The notes below the pieces were generated by a model. That model saw only the letters and a program-made list of their open reading frames with translations, was not told where the DNA came from and ran no database searches. Both the position numbers and the translations under genes were made by a program. Positions 43,464-52,810 of a DNA stretch of 57,615 bases are shown here, piece after piece. The stretch lies in assembly GCF_001612725.1 (NCBI RefSeq), contig NZ_BDAZ01000040.1, positions 1 through 57,615 on the forward strand, read 5' to 3'. Within the stretch, counting starts at the first letter, position 1. The number at the start of each line of letters is the position of its first letter. Source of the DNA: Nocardia anaemiae NBRC 100462 (GTDB lineage Bacteria > Actinomycetota > Actinomycetes > Mycobacteriales > Mycobacteriaceae).

Positions 43464-43490
43464 TAGACGTCGGGGACGCGGAAAACGTGA
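43464..43490 (-). promoter_or_regulatory. Autoregulatory ECF promoter of the sigma operon, inside an inverted repeat
   Basis: Minus strand: AATCTCACGTTTT with TCACG at 43490-43486, 16-base spacer, and CGTCTA at 43469-43464. It is flanked by an 11-bp perfect inverted repeat AATCTCACGTT/AACGTGAGATT (43450-43460 and 43484-43494). One arm is the -35 element and the other covers the GTG start codon. It starts 17 bases past the recD stop. Confidence 0.7.
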
Positions 43491-43506
43491 GATTCCCCGG
43501 TCGGAC

Positions 43507-45399
43507 TCACGCTGACTCCGGGGCGCGCGACAAGCCGCTGGCACGCAGCACCCGGCGGTCGATGGCGGCGCGGATCGAGTCGTCGGTGCCGATGATGCGC
43601 ACGTGGCGACGGGCGCGGGTGATGGCGGTATACAGCAGTTCCCTGGTGAGCAGGGTGGATTCGGGTTCGGGCAGCACGACCGAGACGGTGTCGTACTGGC
43701 TGCCCTGACTGCGGTGGATGGTCATGGCGAAGACGGTGACCACGGCCGGAAATTGCGTCGGATGCACCAGATAGGGCTCGCTGCCGCGCTGCAGGGCCGC
43801 GCGCAGTGAACCATCGGGCATCCGCACGATGACACCGGTATCGCCGTTGTAGATGCGCGCCTCATGGTCATTGGCGGTGACCAGCAGGGGCTGACCCGGA
43901 TACCACGGCGCCTGGTGCGATTCCGGCCCCGCGCCACCGGCCGCGGCCCATTCACCGGCCATACGGTCCCAGCGTTCGACGCCGAAGGGACCTTGGCGGT
44001 GCGCGCACAGCAGGCGGTGGGATTCGAGGGCGGTCAGTGCGGCCGCGGCATCGCCGTCGATGGCCGCCGCGGTGACCTCGCGGGCGGCGCGCACGACGTC
44101 GGCGCGAACAGCTGCGGTGTCCTCGGGGGTGCAGAGCGAGAGTTCCGCGCCGCCCGCCCGCAGCAGTGCGAGTGCGGTGTCGGCGTCACCGGCGCGGACC
44201 GCGACGGCGAGTTCGGCGATCTTGCCGCCGAAGCGGCGGCCACGGGTCAGTCGGACGATGCCGCCGCGCAAGCGCATTCGTTCGAGATCGGTCAGTGCCT
44301 CCGGATTACCGTCGGCCGCAACCGATTCCGTGCCGAGCACCTGTTCGAGAACCGGATTCGGTTCGCCGACAACCGGTCCGGCGACGAGATCAGCGAGTAC
44401 CGCACCGGCATCGACCGAGGCGAGCTGATCCGGATCGCCGACGAGCACCAGGCGGGTATCCGGGCGCAGTGCGGCCAGCAGGCTGCTCATCATGGTCAGC
44501 GACACCATGGAGGTTTCGTCGACCACGATCACGTCATAGGGCAGTCGGTTGAATTCGTGATACCGGAACCGGGTCGCCCGGCCGCGCTGCCAGCCGAGCA
44601 GCCGATGCAGCGTGGCGGCGGTGAGCTCCGGCAGCGCGAGCGATCGGGCCTGTTCGCGCACGGCTTCCTGCAGCCGTGCGGCCGCCTTTCCGGTGGGTGC
44701 GGCCATGGCGATGCGCAGTGCGGGCAACTTCGGATGCGCCTGCTGGTGGGCGTCGAGCAGGGCCAGGATGCGGGCGATGGTATGGGTCTTGCCGGTACCC
44801 GGCCCGCCCGCCACCACCGTGGTCCAGTGCGTCGCGGCGAGTGCGGCGGCGATCCGCTGGCGGTCGGGGGCGGCACCGACCGGGGCGTCGAAGAGCCGGT
44901 CGAGTTCGCGGCGCACGATGGCCGGATCCACCTTCGGATGATGTCCGGAGCGCTCGGTGAGCACCCGGCGGATGGTCTGCTCCTGCTGGTAGTAGCGGTC
45001 CAGATAGAGCAACGGTCCCGTGGCCTGCACGTCGACCAGACGCAGCGGCTGCAAGGGACCGGCTGGTCCTCCGCACACCAGCGGGCTGACCCGCAGCGCG
45101 GCGACCACCGCATCGATATCCGGCCACGGCAACGTCGCCGGGTCGATGCCCGCGCCCGCATCCCAGGTTTCATCGGCATCGATGCCGATCTCGCGCATGC
45201 GGTTCAGTTCCAGGCAGACCGAACCAGACCGCACCGCCCGCACCGCGAGGGCCGCCGCGAACAGCACCGCTTCCGAGGATTCGCGGCCCATGCGGCCCAA
45301 TCGAAGGGCGACGTGCACGTCGGCGGCGGAGAGCACACCCGCCTCGTTGAACACGCGCAGCAGCCCGGTTCCCCGCTGCGCCAACTGAATCGACGTCAT
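43507..45399 (-). CDS. recD: Exodeoxyribonuclease V alpha subunit RecD
   Basis: This is the 5'-3' helicase subunit of the RecBCD complex that processes double-strand ends. The 630-aa protein has Walker A GGPGTGKTHTIA (about 197-204), APTGKAAARL, VDETSMVSLTMM (Walker B), LVGDPDQLASVDAGAVL and the C-terminal AMTIHRSQGSQYDTV plus YTAITRARRHVRI helicase motifs. ATG at 45399 overlaps the recB stop (ATGA). Confidence 0.95.
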   Translation of the reverse strand: MTSIQLAQRGTGLLRVFNEAGVLSAADVHVALRLGRMGRESSEAVLFAAALAVRAVRSGSVCLELNRMREIGIDADETWDAGAGIDPATLPWPDIDAVVAALRVSPLVCGGPAGPLQPLRLVDVQATGPLLYLDRYYQQEQTIRRVLTERSGHHPKVDPAIVRRELDRLFDAPVGAAPDRQRIAAALAATHWTTVVAGGPGTGKTHTIARILALLDAHQQAHPKLPALRIAMAAPTGKAAARLQEAVREQARSLALPELTAATLHRLLGWQRGRATRFRYHEFNRLPYDVIVVDETSMVSLTMMSSLLAALRPDTRLVLVGDPDQLASVDAGAVLADLVAGPVVGEPNPVLEQVLGTESVAADGNPEALTDLERMRLRGGIVRLTRGRRFGGKIAELAVAVRAGDADTALALLRAGGAELSLCTPEDTAAVRADVVRAAREVTAAAIDGDAAAALTALESHRLLCAHRQGPFGVERWDRMAGEWAAAGGAGPESHQAPWYPGQPLLVTANDHEARIYNGDTGVIVRMPDGSLRAALQRGSEPYLVHPTQFPAVVTVFAMTIHRSQGSQYDTVSVVLPEPESTLLTRELLYTAITRARRHVRIIGTDDSIRAAIDRRVLRASGLSRAPESA

Positions 45400-48300
45400 C
45401 GGGCCGCCTCTCCCGCCAGCAGGTCCGACAGGGCGGCGATGAGCGCGGCCGGTGGATTCCAGTCGAAAACACCACAGCCCGACGGTGTTTCGGGACCGAT
45501 CATGCCGCGCACGAACAGGTAGCGGGCACCACCGAGGTGACGCGCCGGATCGTAACCGGGCAGCCGCCAGCGCAGGTAGCGGTGCAGGGCGACCGCGTAT
45601 AGCAGAGCCTGCAGCGGGTAGTGCGAGCGCAGCATTTCGGCGGCCATGCGGTCGTGGGTGTAATGATCGACGGTGAGATCGCCGGTGCCGAGGCGATTGG
45701 TCTTGTAGTCGACGATGACGAATCGTGGTTGCGCGCCCGGATTTTCGATAATGCGCAGTACCGCGTCGATACTTCCGGTGAGGTAGCCGCGCAGTGGGGT
45801 GTCGTCCAGGGACGCGAGTTGGTCGGCATAGCTGGCCAAAGAATCGTCGGCCGGAAGATGGGTGCGCAGCAGATCGGCGATCCGGCGCAGCGTGACCGTA
45901 TGCGCACCGGGGATGTCACCACCGGCGAGCGGGAGCTCGAAATCGAGTTCGTTGAGCCGGTCGCGTGTGGAAATGTCGGCGAGACAACCGAATCCGAGTG
46001 GCGTATGCAGCACGGCGAGTAGGGCGGTGCCGAGTACCACCGGATCGGCCTCGGCCATCAGCTCTTCGGTGGCGGCGCGGCAGCGGGTGTGCACCTCGGT
46101 GGCCAGATCGGTTGCGTCGGTATCGATTCGTTCGAGGACGCCGTGCACCAGAGTGCCGAATTCGGCGCCGTACGGTAGCGCGTTCATCAGGGACGGGGCC
46201 GAATCGGAGATTGCGGGTTCGGCTTCGGCGAGAAGCGGGGTACCGGGCTCATCGGATGGGCCGCGGTCGTCCTCGGGCTCGGCCTCCGGAATCGCGGCAT
46301 CGTGCGCACCTGCCGTCAGTGCCGAATAGGAGGTGCGCCGCCACTGCAGGTCCATGGTGCGGGCGAAGTGCGCCGCGGCGATGGCTCCGGTCGGCAATTC
46401 GGTGCGCACGCGGCGGATCTCGACGGTATCGGTGTGCTCGACGCCTTCCACCGAAATGGCCTCCGGCGCACCGGCCGCCCACGCCGAAAGCATCGATACC
46501 GCAACGGCGTCCGCCGGTACCGCCGCCTTGCTCGGCACCAGATCCCCGCCGTCCGGGCGGCCGAGGACCATCCGGTGCAACGGCGCGTTGGCAGTGGTGA
46601 TCGCGGGTGCCCACCAGGCGACGATCTGACACATCGCGCGGGTGAGTGCGACGTACAGCAGGCGCAGCTCCTCGCCCGCCTCCTCGGTTTCACTGCGCAG
46701 CTTGCGCTCGCCGTAACCGGACGCGTCCTGACCGCCGACATCGAGTACCCGAGCGCCGTCATCGGTGTGGAAAAGCAGAGTCTGCGGATAGGGGTTCTTC
46801 GCGTTGTCCCATGCGAAAGGCAAGTAGACGAGGGGGAATTCGAGCCCCTTGCTGGCATGCACGGTGGCGATCTGCACGGCCGCGGCATCGCGGTCGAGGC
46901 GACGGCTGCGGTCGGCGACCGACCCGGAGGCGGGATCGCGCACCCGATCGGCAAGCCAGCGGGTCAGCGCGGTGAGGCCGAGACCTTCGGTCAGCGCGAC
47001 CTGATCCAGCAGTTGCGCGATATGTCGCAGATCGGTCAGTTCGCGTTCGCCGTTCTCGATCGAGAGCAGCCGCTGAGCCAGATTCGCTTCGGCGGAGATC
47101 TTTTCGAAGACCGCGGCGAAACCAGCGCGGGCGAACAGCCTGGCCGCTTCCCGCAGCTGAGCCGAGATGCGACCGACCAGATCCGCACCGCCACTATCGA
47201 TTTCGACCGCGGTCACGCCGAGCAGCGGTGTGCAGGCGGCAAGACGGACACGATCGGATCGATGCGGCTGTTCGAGCGCGCGCAGCAACCAGAGCCAATC
47301 CGTCGCACTGCTGGTGGCGAAGACGCTGGTGCCACCGGCGAGTACCGAGGCGACCCCGACCCGATCCAAAGCGGTTCGCACCACATCGATTTGGGATCGG
47401 GTCCGCACCAGTACCGCGATATCACCGGGCCCGATCGGCCGCGACCCGGTCTTCGCCTCGAACAGCACACCGGATTCGAGCAGCCGCACGATATCCGCCG
47501 CGAGATCTTCGGCGACCTTCGACCGCATGCGCCCGACCGCCGGGAATCCCGATTTGTTCAACGGTCCGGCTCCGGTGCGCGGCAAACACCGCATCCGCAG
47601 CGGCGTCGTCAGGTCCTGCGGGCCGGACAGCCGCGACCAGCCGCGGGTCGCGCTGACCGGATAGACCGTGATCTCCTTGTGCCCCAACGCCGCACCGCCC
47701 TGCAGATGATCCAGCGCCGCGAGCAGGCCCGCATCGCTGCGCCAGTTGTCGGTGAGCTCCTTGCGGGTATCGGCGTGTGCGACGGCATCGAGATAGCTCA
47801 GTACCTCCGCGCCGCGGAAGGCGTAGATCGCCTGCTTCGGATCCCCGACCAGCACCAGCGTCGAATGACCGTGAAAGGCCAGCCGCAAAATGTCCCACTG
47901 CAGTGGATCGGTGTCCTGGAATTCGTCGACCAGGGCAACCCGGTACCGGTCCCGGATGCGGCGACAGGCCCGCGGCCCGTGCTCGGGATCGGCGAGCACA
48001 TCGTGCAGCAGCACCAGCAGATCGTCGAAATCACGCAGTCCGGCAAGGCGTTTGCGGCGCTCGGCTTCCGTGCGCACCGCGGCAGCGAAGGCGACCCGCT
48101 CCCCCGCCGGTCCGTCCCCCTTCGGCACCAATACGGCGTGCCGATCCTGCACCGCCGCCAGCGCCAGCGTATGCGCCTCCTTCAGCGAAAACGGTGGCTC
48201 CGCACGGGCATACCGATTCAGGTACAGGTCATCGGCGACCGTGCCGATCAGATCATCGATCGTCTCGACCAACCGCGACCCGGGATCGTGTTCACCGGCC

Positions 48301-48746
48301 AAACCGAGCTCATCGAGCATGCGCTGGCAGAAACTGTGCGTCGTCGCGATGGTCCCGGCATCGAAATCCGAAAGCGCGGTGAGCAATCGGCGACGCCGCC
48401 GCAGCACCTCGGCCGAATCCGCCTGCGCGACCAACCGAATCAGTTCGTCGGCGTTGGCCCGAGCCGTCTCCGGATCGGCCAGTGCCGCCGCCACCGCGAC
48501 GAACCGATCCCGCGTCCGTTCCCGCAGTTCCTGTGTGGCGGCCCGACTGAACGTCACCAGCAACAGCTGCGAAATATCGATGCCGATTTCGGCGACATAC
48601 CGCACCGCCAACCCGACGATCGCATGCGTCTTACCGGTACCGGCACTCGCCTCGAGCACGGTCGTTCCGGTCGGCAGCGGCCCGTTCGGATCGAATCGGT
48701 CGGCGTCCAGCGAGGGCGCGGCGAATGCGGTGTCCTCGATGGTCAT
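45396..48746 (-). CDS. recB: Exodeoxyribonuclease V beta subunit RecB (helicase-nuclease)
   Basis: This is a 3'-5' UvrD-type helicase fused to a RecB nuclease. The 1116-aa protein has Walker A EASAGTGKTHAI (about 32-39), LVTFSRAATQELRERTR, ALVDEFQDTDPLQW (Walker B, motif II), VGDPKQAIYAFRGAE, VHASKGLEFPLVYLPF and RLLYVALTRAM. The C-terminal nuclease motif VIVDYKTNRLG is present. ATG at 48746 is chosen; the frame upstream is shadow. The 154-base gap to recC holds no gene. Confidence 0.95.
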   Translation of the reverse strand: MTIEDTAFAAPSLDADRFDPNGPLPTGTTVLEASAGTGKTHAIVGLAVRYVAEIGIDISQLLLVTFSRAATQELRERTRDRFVAVAAALADPETARANADELIRLVAQADSAEVLRRRRRLLTALSDFDAGTIATTHSFCQRMLDELGLAGEHDPGSRLVETIDDLIGTVADDLYLNRYARAEPPFSLKEAHTLALAAVQDRHAVLVPKGDGPAGERVAFAAAVRTEAERRKRLAGLRDFDDLLVLLHDVLADPEHGPRACRRIRDRYRVALVDEFQDTDPLQWDILRLAFHGHSTLVLVGDPKQAIYAFRGAEVLSYLDAVAHADTRKELTDNWRSDAGLLAALDHLQGGAALGHKEITVYPVSATRGWSRLSGPQDLTTPLRMRCLPRTGAGPLNKSGFPAVGRMRSKVAEDLAADIVRLLESGVLFEAKTGSRPIGPGDIAVLVRTRSQIDVVRTALDRVGVASVLAGGTSVFATSSATDWLWLLRALEQPHRSDRVRLAACTPLLGVTAVEIDSGGADLVGRISAQLREAARLFARAGFAAVFEKISAEANLAQRLLSIENGERELTDLRHIAQLLDQVALTEGLGLTALTRWLADRVRDPASGSVADRSRRLDRDAAAVQIATVHASKGLEFPLVYLPFAWDNAKNPYPQTLLFHTDDGARVLDVGGQDASGYGERKLRSETEEAGEELRLLYVALTRAMCQIVAWWAPAITTANAPLHRMVLGRPDGGDLVPSKAAVPADAVAVSMLSAWAAGAPEAISVEGVEHTDTVEIRRVRTELPTGAIAAAHFARTMDLQWRRTSYSALTAGAHDAAIPEAEPEDDRGPSDEPGTPLLAEAEPAISDSAPSLMNALPYGAEFGTLVHGVLERIDTDATDLATEVHTRCRAATEELMAEADPVVLGTALLAVLHTPLGFGCLADISTRDRLNELDFELPLAGGDIPGAHTVTLRRIADLLRTHLPADDSLASYADQLASLDDTPLRGYLTGSIDAVLRIIENPGAQPRFVIVDYKTNRLGTGDLTVDHYTHDRMAAEMLRSHYPLQALLYAVALHRYLRWRLPGYDPARHLGGARYLFVRGMIGPETPSGCGVFDWNPPAALIAALSDLLAGEAAR

Positions 48747-48900
48747 CCCCGCCCCTCTCCGTGCCCGGCCGATCCGGTGCTCGCGCTGCGTATCAGCAAG
48801 ATCTTCCCTCGCCGACCGATACCTCCACCGTCCACCCGACACCCGCCTGGATGCGGGAGGCGCGCCGCGCTGGTTATCCCCCTCGACGTATCCGCGGCAC

Positions 48901-51900
48901 TCACGGCTGGCCCTGATTCTCGGCGGCCAACAGCGGTGCCCACATCCGACGAGCCAGGGATCCGAAGCGGGTGGTTTCCCCGGGCTCACCCGCGGGCGCG
49001 GGGGCGGCCATGAGGTGTTCCAGGCGAGGAGCAGGCCCCCAGATGTAGCGGAGGTGACGGTCGGTGTGGTCACCGAACGGCCCGGGACCGTTCGGCCCGC
49101 CATTGAATTCGCGTTCGGCGGCGCTCACCGCTTCGTCGGCATTCGAGCCGCGGAAGCGACGTTCGGCGTAAACGGCGGTAGCGGTGGGGGCGATCGGCAG
49201 GGGTTCCCTCAGACCGGCATCACGCAGCCGCACCAGCTCACGCAGGATGGACAGCGCGGCAGGCGGTTCCGGCGCCATGAGCTCGGAACGCCATGCGGGA
49301 CGGCCGAATTGGCCGCGACCAGTGGTCACCGCGCGCCACGAGCGATCCTCGGTGACCGCCAAGGCCAGCAACGAAACCCACGCGGCGATACGGTGTTTCG
49401 GTGCGAGCCGAGAGAACGTGGTGCGAACCAGGGATTCGCCGCGCACCTCGGGCACCGTGCCGGTGAGCCGAAGGCCATTACCCAGATCCACCGCGATATC
49501 GACCGCGCGCGGCACACCCTCGTACTCCGGCAGCGCCGCCCGCACCAGCTTATCCACCGTCGACTCCACCTCGTCGAGTACCGCACCGCCGAATCCGAAC
49601 GGCGGCAATGTCCCACGCCGCCACTCCGCCGCGCGCAGCGTCGAAGGATCCGCACCGGTGAGCCGCGCGGACAACAGTCGTTCGCCCAGCTCCCATTTGG
49701 CGAGGCCGTCGAGTTCGATGGGCAGCCGGTCGGCGATGTCGTCTTCGTGTTCGGGGACGCGCAGTCCGAGGCGCTGCCAGAGGAATGCCCGTACCGGGTG
49801 TTCGACGAACGAAATCAGGTCGGCCAGTGCGACATCCGCGGGTTCGAGCGCGGGCAGCGGTTCGGGCAGGAACGCCGGGCGTGGCTGTGCGGGTTGTCCG
49901 GCGGCCTGCGCTCCGGCGAATGCGACGGTGTCGAAGCTGAACGGGCGCTCGGCCGCGAAATTGCGACGGTCGAAGCCCTGCAACGGATGTCGGGTCACCA
50001 CCGCGTCCATACCTGCCGCGCCGACGTGCGCGCGCAGTGCGTCGAGCAGTTCGGCGACCGGGATGGCGGGTGGGCGGTGCGCGCCGGTCACCGGGTCGGC
50101 TCCGGTGTGGAAGATCAGCAATTGCTCCGTGGCGGCGAGCACCGCGTCCAACAGCAGCTGGCGATCCTCGCTGCGCGCATCCCGTTCGCCGAGCAGCGGA
50201 TTGCGTGCGAGCACATCGTCACCGTCCACGCCGCTGGTGCGCGGGAAGACGTCGTCGTCGAGGCCGAGCAACACCACCACGCGATGCGGCACCGAACGCA
50301 TCGGCACCATCGTGCACACGGTCAGCTCACCGGTCCGGAAATTCGCTCTGGTCGGTCCTGCCGCGAGCCGACTCGACAGCAGCACACCGACATCCGCCAG
50401 CCGCAATGGCACATCACCGGCGTGTTCGGTGGCGGCGGCCAGCTCACGGCGGGCCTCGGTGCGCACCCACGCCTGACTGTCGGGCACATCGGTGAGCAGT
50501 TCGAGGCAGCGTCCGAGCACCGCCGCCCACTGCTGCGCCGGACGCGGTCCGCGCAGGCCACGCAGGCAAACCGCGAGCCGGTCGATGAATTCCGCGAACC
50601 GGCCCGCCAGATCGACATCATTGCTGTCCACATCGTCAAGTGGCAGCGCGAGATCCAGCCAGTCATCGGAGGATTCATCCGCGGTGACGCCGAGCAGAAT
50701 GCGGTCCACCGCGCTATTGAGCGTGTTCTGCGCGAAGTCGGCCAGCCCGAATGCCTGCCGCTGGCGTTGCCCGATACCCCAGCGCGCACCGGATTCGGCC
50801 GCCCATTCGCGCAACCGCTCGATATCGTCGTCATCGAAACCGCAACGGCGACGGACGGTTTCGGACGCCGCAAGATCCAGCACCTGAGTTACCGTCACCC
50901 GACCGTCGGCGAGTTCGAGCAATACCGCGATCACCGCGAGCATCGGATTGGTCACCGCGCGCCCCCGATCGGCGAGCCGCACCCGCAGCAGATGCGCCGG
51001 ATGCGCCGAATCGGCCACCGACTCGACCGATCCCACCATCTTCTGCCCGAAGGCCGCCCGCACCAGGGGCGCGTACGCCTCCACCTCGGGACACATGATC
51101 AACACATCCCGCGGTTCCAGCGTGTGATCGGCCGCGAACAGGCCGAGCAGACATTCGCGCAGCACCTCGACCTGTCGTGCCGGTCCATGACACGAATGCA
51201 CCTGCACGGTCCGGTCATCGAAGCTCGCGGGTTCGGGCGGCCACACATCGTCCCGAATCCCGGACTGCACGGCAGTCAACAGTGTCGCGGCCGAATCGCC
51301 CTGCCCGCCAACATCATTCGTCTCGATGGCCGCATGATGCAGGTCCACGGCATCGACCAGCCGCTGCTGGAGCTCGCGCACATCCCTACCGAGCCCCGCA
51401 AGCAACGGATGCCGCATCACCGTCGCGCTGACATCATCGGCCCGCGCCACGGCGGCGGGCAGCTCCCTCAGCTTCGTCCACATCGCCGGACTCGGATGCG
51501 CGAGCCACAGATGTACCTCCCGCCGCTGCGCCAGCGCCGATAGCACCGCGAGTTGATCGCTGGGCAAGCGCGTCACCCCGAACAATGACAAACGCGCTGG
51601 CAGATCCACCAGATCCGGCTCATCCCGCAATCGCGCACAGGCCGCGTCCAACCGCTCGGCCGGACTCGGCGCCCCGATCTCGGCCCGCAACCGCCGCCAC
51701 AATTCCGGTTGCCAGAGCAGATCATCCGGCACCGCACGCCCGGCGCCGTCGTTATCCGAACCCGCCGCCCACTCCTTGATCAGCTCAGGGCGCTGCGCCG
51801 CATAGCTGTCGAACAGCCCCGCCAGATGCGCGGCAGTCGCATACCGCCGACCGACCCGATGCCCGGCGGGCTCCCCGACCCCGAGATGCCGCGCGAGCAC

Positions 51901-52248
51901 CGCACTCCACGGCTCGCGCAGCGACGCGTCGATCACCCGCAGCAACGTCCACACGACCTGCTCCGACGCCCACGGATCCGCCTCGGGCGGCACCCCACTC
52001 GCCGCCGCCGATACTTCGGCGACCAACGCACCCGGAGACGGGAATTCGATATTCGCGGCAACACCGTCCGAACGCCCCGACACGCCGAGCACGGTCGACA
52101 GCCGCTGCGTCAACCAGCGCTCGACACCCTTCGCGGGCACCGCGACAACCTCGGTCGCGAAGGGGTCCGGCAACGGTTCGGCAAGCAGTGCGGCCAACGC
52201 CTCCGCCAACGCATCGGCGCGCTCGGCACGATGGATGTGCAGCGGCAT
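48901..52248 (-). CDS. recC: Exodeoxyribonuclease V gamma subunit RecC
   Basis: RecC is the scaffold and chi-reading subunit with a degenerate helicase fold. The 1115-aa protein starts MPLHIHRAERADALAEALAALLAEPLPDPFATEVVAVPAKGVERWLTQRLS, has VHSCHGPARQVEVLRECLLGLF and LIMCPEVEAYAPLVRAAF, and VPMRSVPHRVVVLLGLDDDVFPR, all RecC hallmarks. It is the first gene of recC-recB-recD. ATG at 52248 follows GAGAGGG. Confidence 0.95.
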   Translation of the reverse strand: MPLHIHRAERADALAEALAALLAEPLPDPFATEVVAVPAKGVERWLTQRLSTVLGVSGRSDGVAANIEFPSPGALVAEVSAAASGVPPEADPWASEQVVWTLLRVIDASLREPWSAVLARHLGVGEPAGHRVGRRYATAAHLAGLFDSYAAQRPELIKEWAAGSDNDGAGRAVPDDLLWQPELWRRLRAEIGAPSPAERLDAACARLRDEPDLVDLPARLSLFGVTRLPSDQLAVLSALAQRREVHLWLAHPSPAMWTKLRELPAAVARADDVSATVMRHPLLAGLGRDVRELQQRLVDAVDLHHAAIETNDVGGQGDSAATLLTAVQSGIRDDVWPPEPASFDDRTVQVHSCHGPARQVEVLRECLLGLFAADHTLEPRDVLIMCPEVEAYAPLVRAAFGQKMVGSVESVADSAHPAHLLRVRLADRGRAVTNPMLAVIAVLLELADGRVTVTQVLDLAASETVRRRCGFDDDDIERLREWAAESGARWGIGQRQRQAFGLADFAQNTLNSAVDRILLGVTADESSDDWLDLALPLDDVDSNDVDLAGRFAEFIDRLAVCLRGLRGPRPAQQWAAVLGRCLELLTDVPDSQAWVRTEARRELAAATEHAGDVPLRLADVGVLLSSRLAAGPTRANFRTGELTVCTMVPMRSVPHRVVVLLGLDDDVFPRTSGVDGDDVLARNPLLGERDARSEDRQLLLDAVLAATEQLLIFHTGADPVTGAHRPPAIPVAELLDALRAHVGAAGMDAVVTRHPLQGFDRRNFAAERPFSFDTVAFAGAQAAGQPAQPRPAFLPEPLPALEPADVALADLISFVEHPVRAFLWQRLGLRVPEHEDDIADRLPIELDGLAKWELGERLLSARLTGADPSTLRAAEWRRGTLPPFGFGGAVLDEVESTVDKLVRAALPEYEGVPRAVDIAVDLGNGLRLTGTVPEVRGESLVRTTFSRLAPKHRIAAWVSLLALAVTEDRSWRAVTTGRGQFGRPAWRSELMAPEPPAALSILRELVRLRDAGLREPLPIAPTATAVYAERRFRGSNADEAVSAAEREFNGGPNGPGPFGDHTDRHLRYIWGPAPRLEHLMAAPAPAGEPGETTRFGSLARRMWAPLLAAENQGQP

Positions 52249-52502
52249 CTGCGCCCTCTCGTCGGTTGGTCCGGTATGTCCGCGCTGCGCGTCAAGTCGG
52301 CTATCCGCACGGCTCGGCGCCTCCGCACGTTTATACGCCCAGCGACCAGCACGCAACCTCCCGACCCCTTTCCCGCGGGAGTGAAATAAGCCACACGCGA
52401 ACGATTTACTTCGTCGTGTCACGTCGGATCGCGGCCGTCGATGTGCAACAGTGCTCAACCGGGGAGGAACGGGATAGCTGCACGAAAGGCTGGTTCGCGT
52501 TC

Positions 52503-52709
52503 ATGATGGCGATGGTGATTCCCCTGATGCCGAGAGGCGGATTCACGGTCCGCCGGGTCGGTGACAGATGGGAGCTGGTCAACTCGCGCTCCTACGGTCG
52601 CACCGTCGTCCTACACTCCTGGCCGCGCGATCAGCATGCCGAGGCCTTCGCCCACTGCTACCGCCTCAACGGTCGCACCGTCGAAGAATTGCACGCCGCA
52701 TTCCGCTAG
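52503..52709 (+). CDS. Small hypothetical protein (68 aa)
   Basis: I do not recognise it. It reads MMAMVIPLMPRGGFTVRRVGDRWELVNSRSYGRTVVLHSWPRDQHAEAFAHCYRLNGRTVEELHAAFR. Compact beta-strand/helix pattern with no signal or motif. GAAAGGCTGG lies about 11 bases upstream, and ATG at 52506 or 52512 is possible. It stands divergent to recC (254 bases) and 101 bases before the serine hydrolase. Codon use is normal for the region, which supports a real gene. Confidence 0.6.
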   Translation: MMAMVIPLMPRGGFTVRRVGDRWELVNSRSYGRTVVLHSWPRDQHAEAFAHCYRLNGRTVEELHAAFR

Positions 52710-52810
52710 GCGAAAAACGCTGCGGTACAAGCGCGCAACGCCACCTACCACAGCGTCGCGCAGAGCTCAAGACGTGCGTCCGGCCCGCCGATGTGCGATC
52801 GTGTTGCCTC

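Noticed and set aside
48747..49103. Upstream extension of RecB
   Set aside because: Overlaps recC and contains no helicase sequence; ATG 48746 precedes the Walker A at the usual distance.
46302..51543. Very long plus-strand open frames (903 and 1217 codons) opposite recB and recC
   Set aside because: They have no domain, no start signals, and lie opposite fully conserved RecB/RecC motifs.
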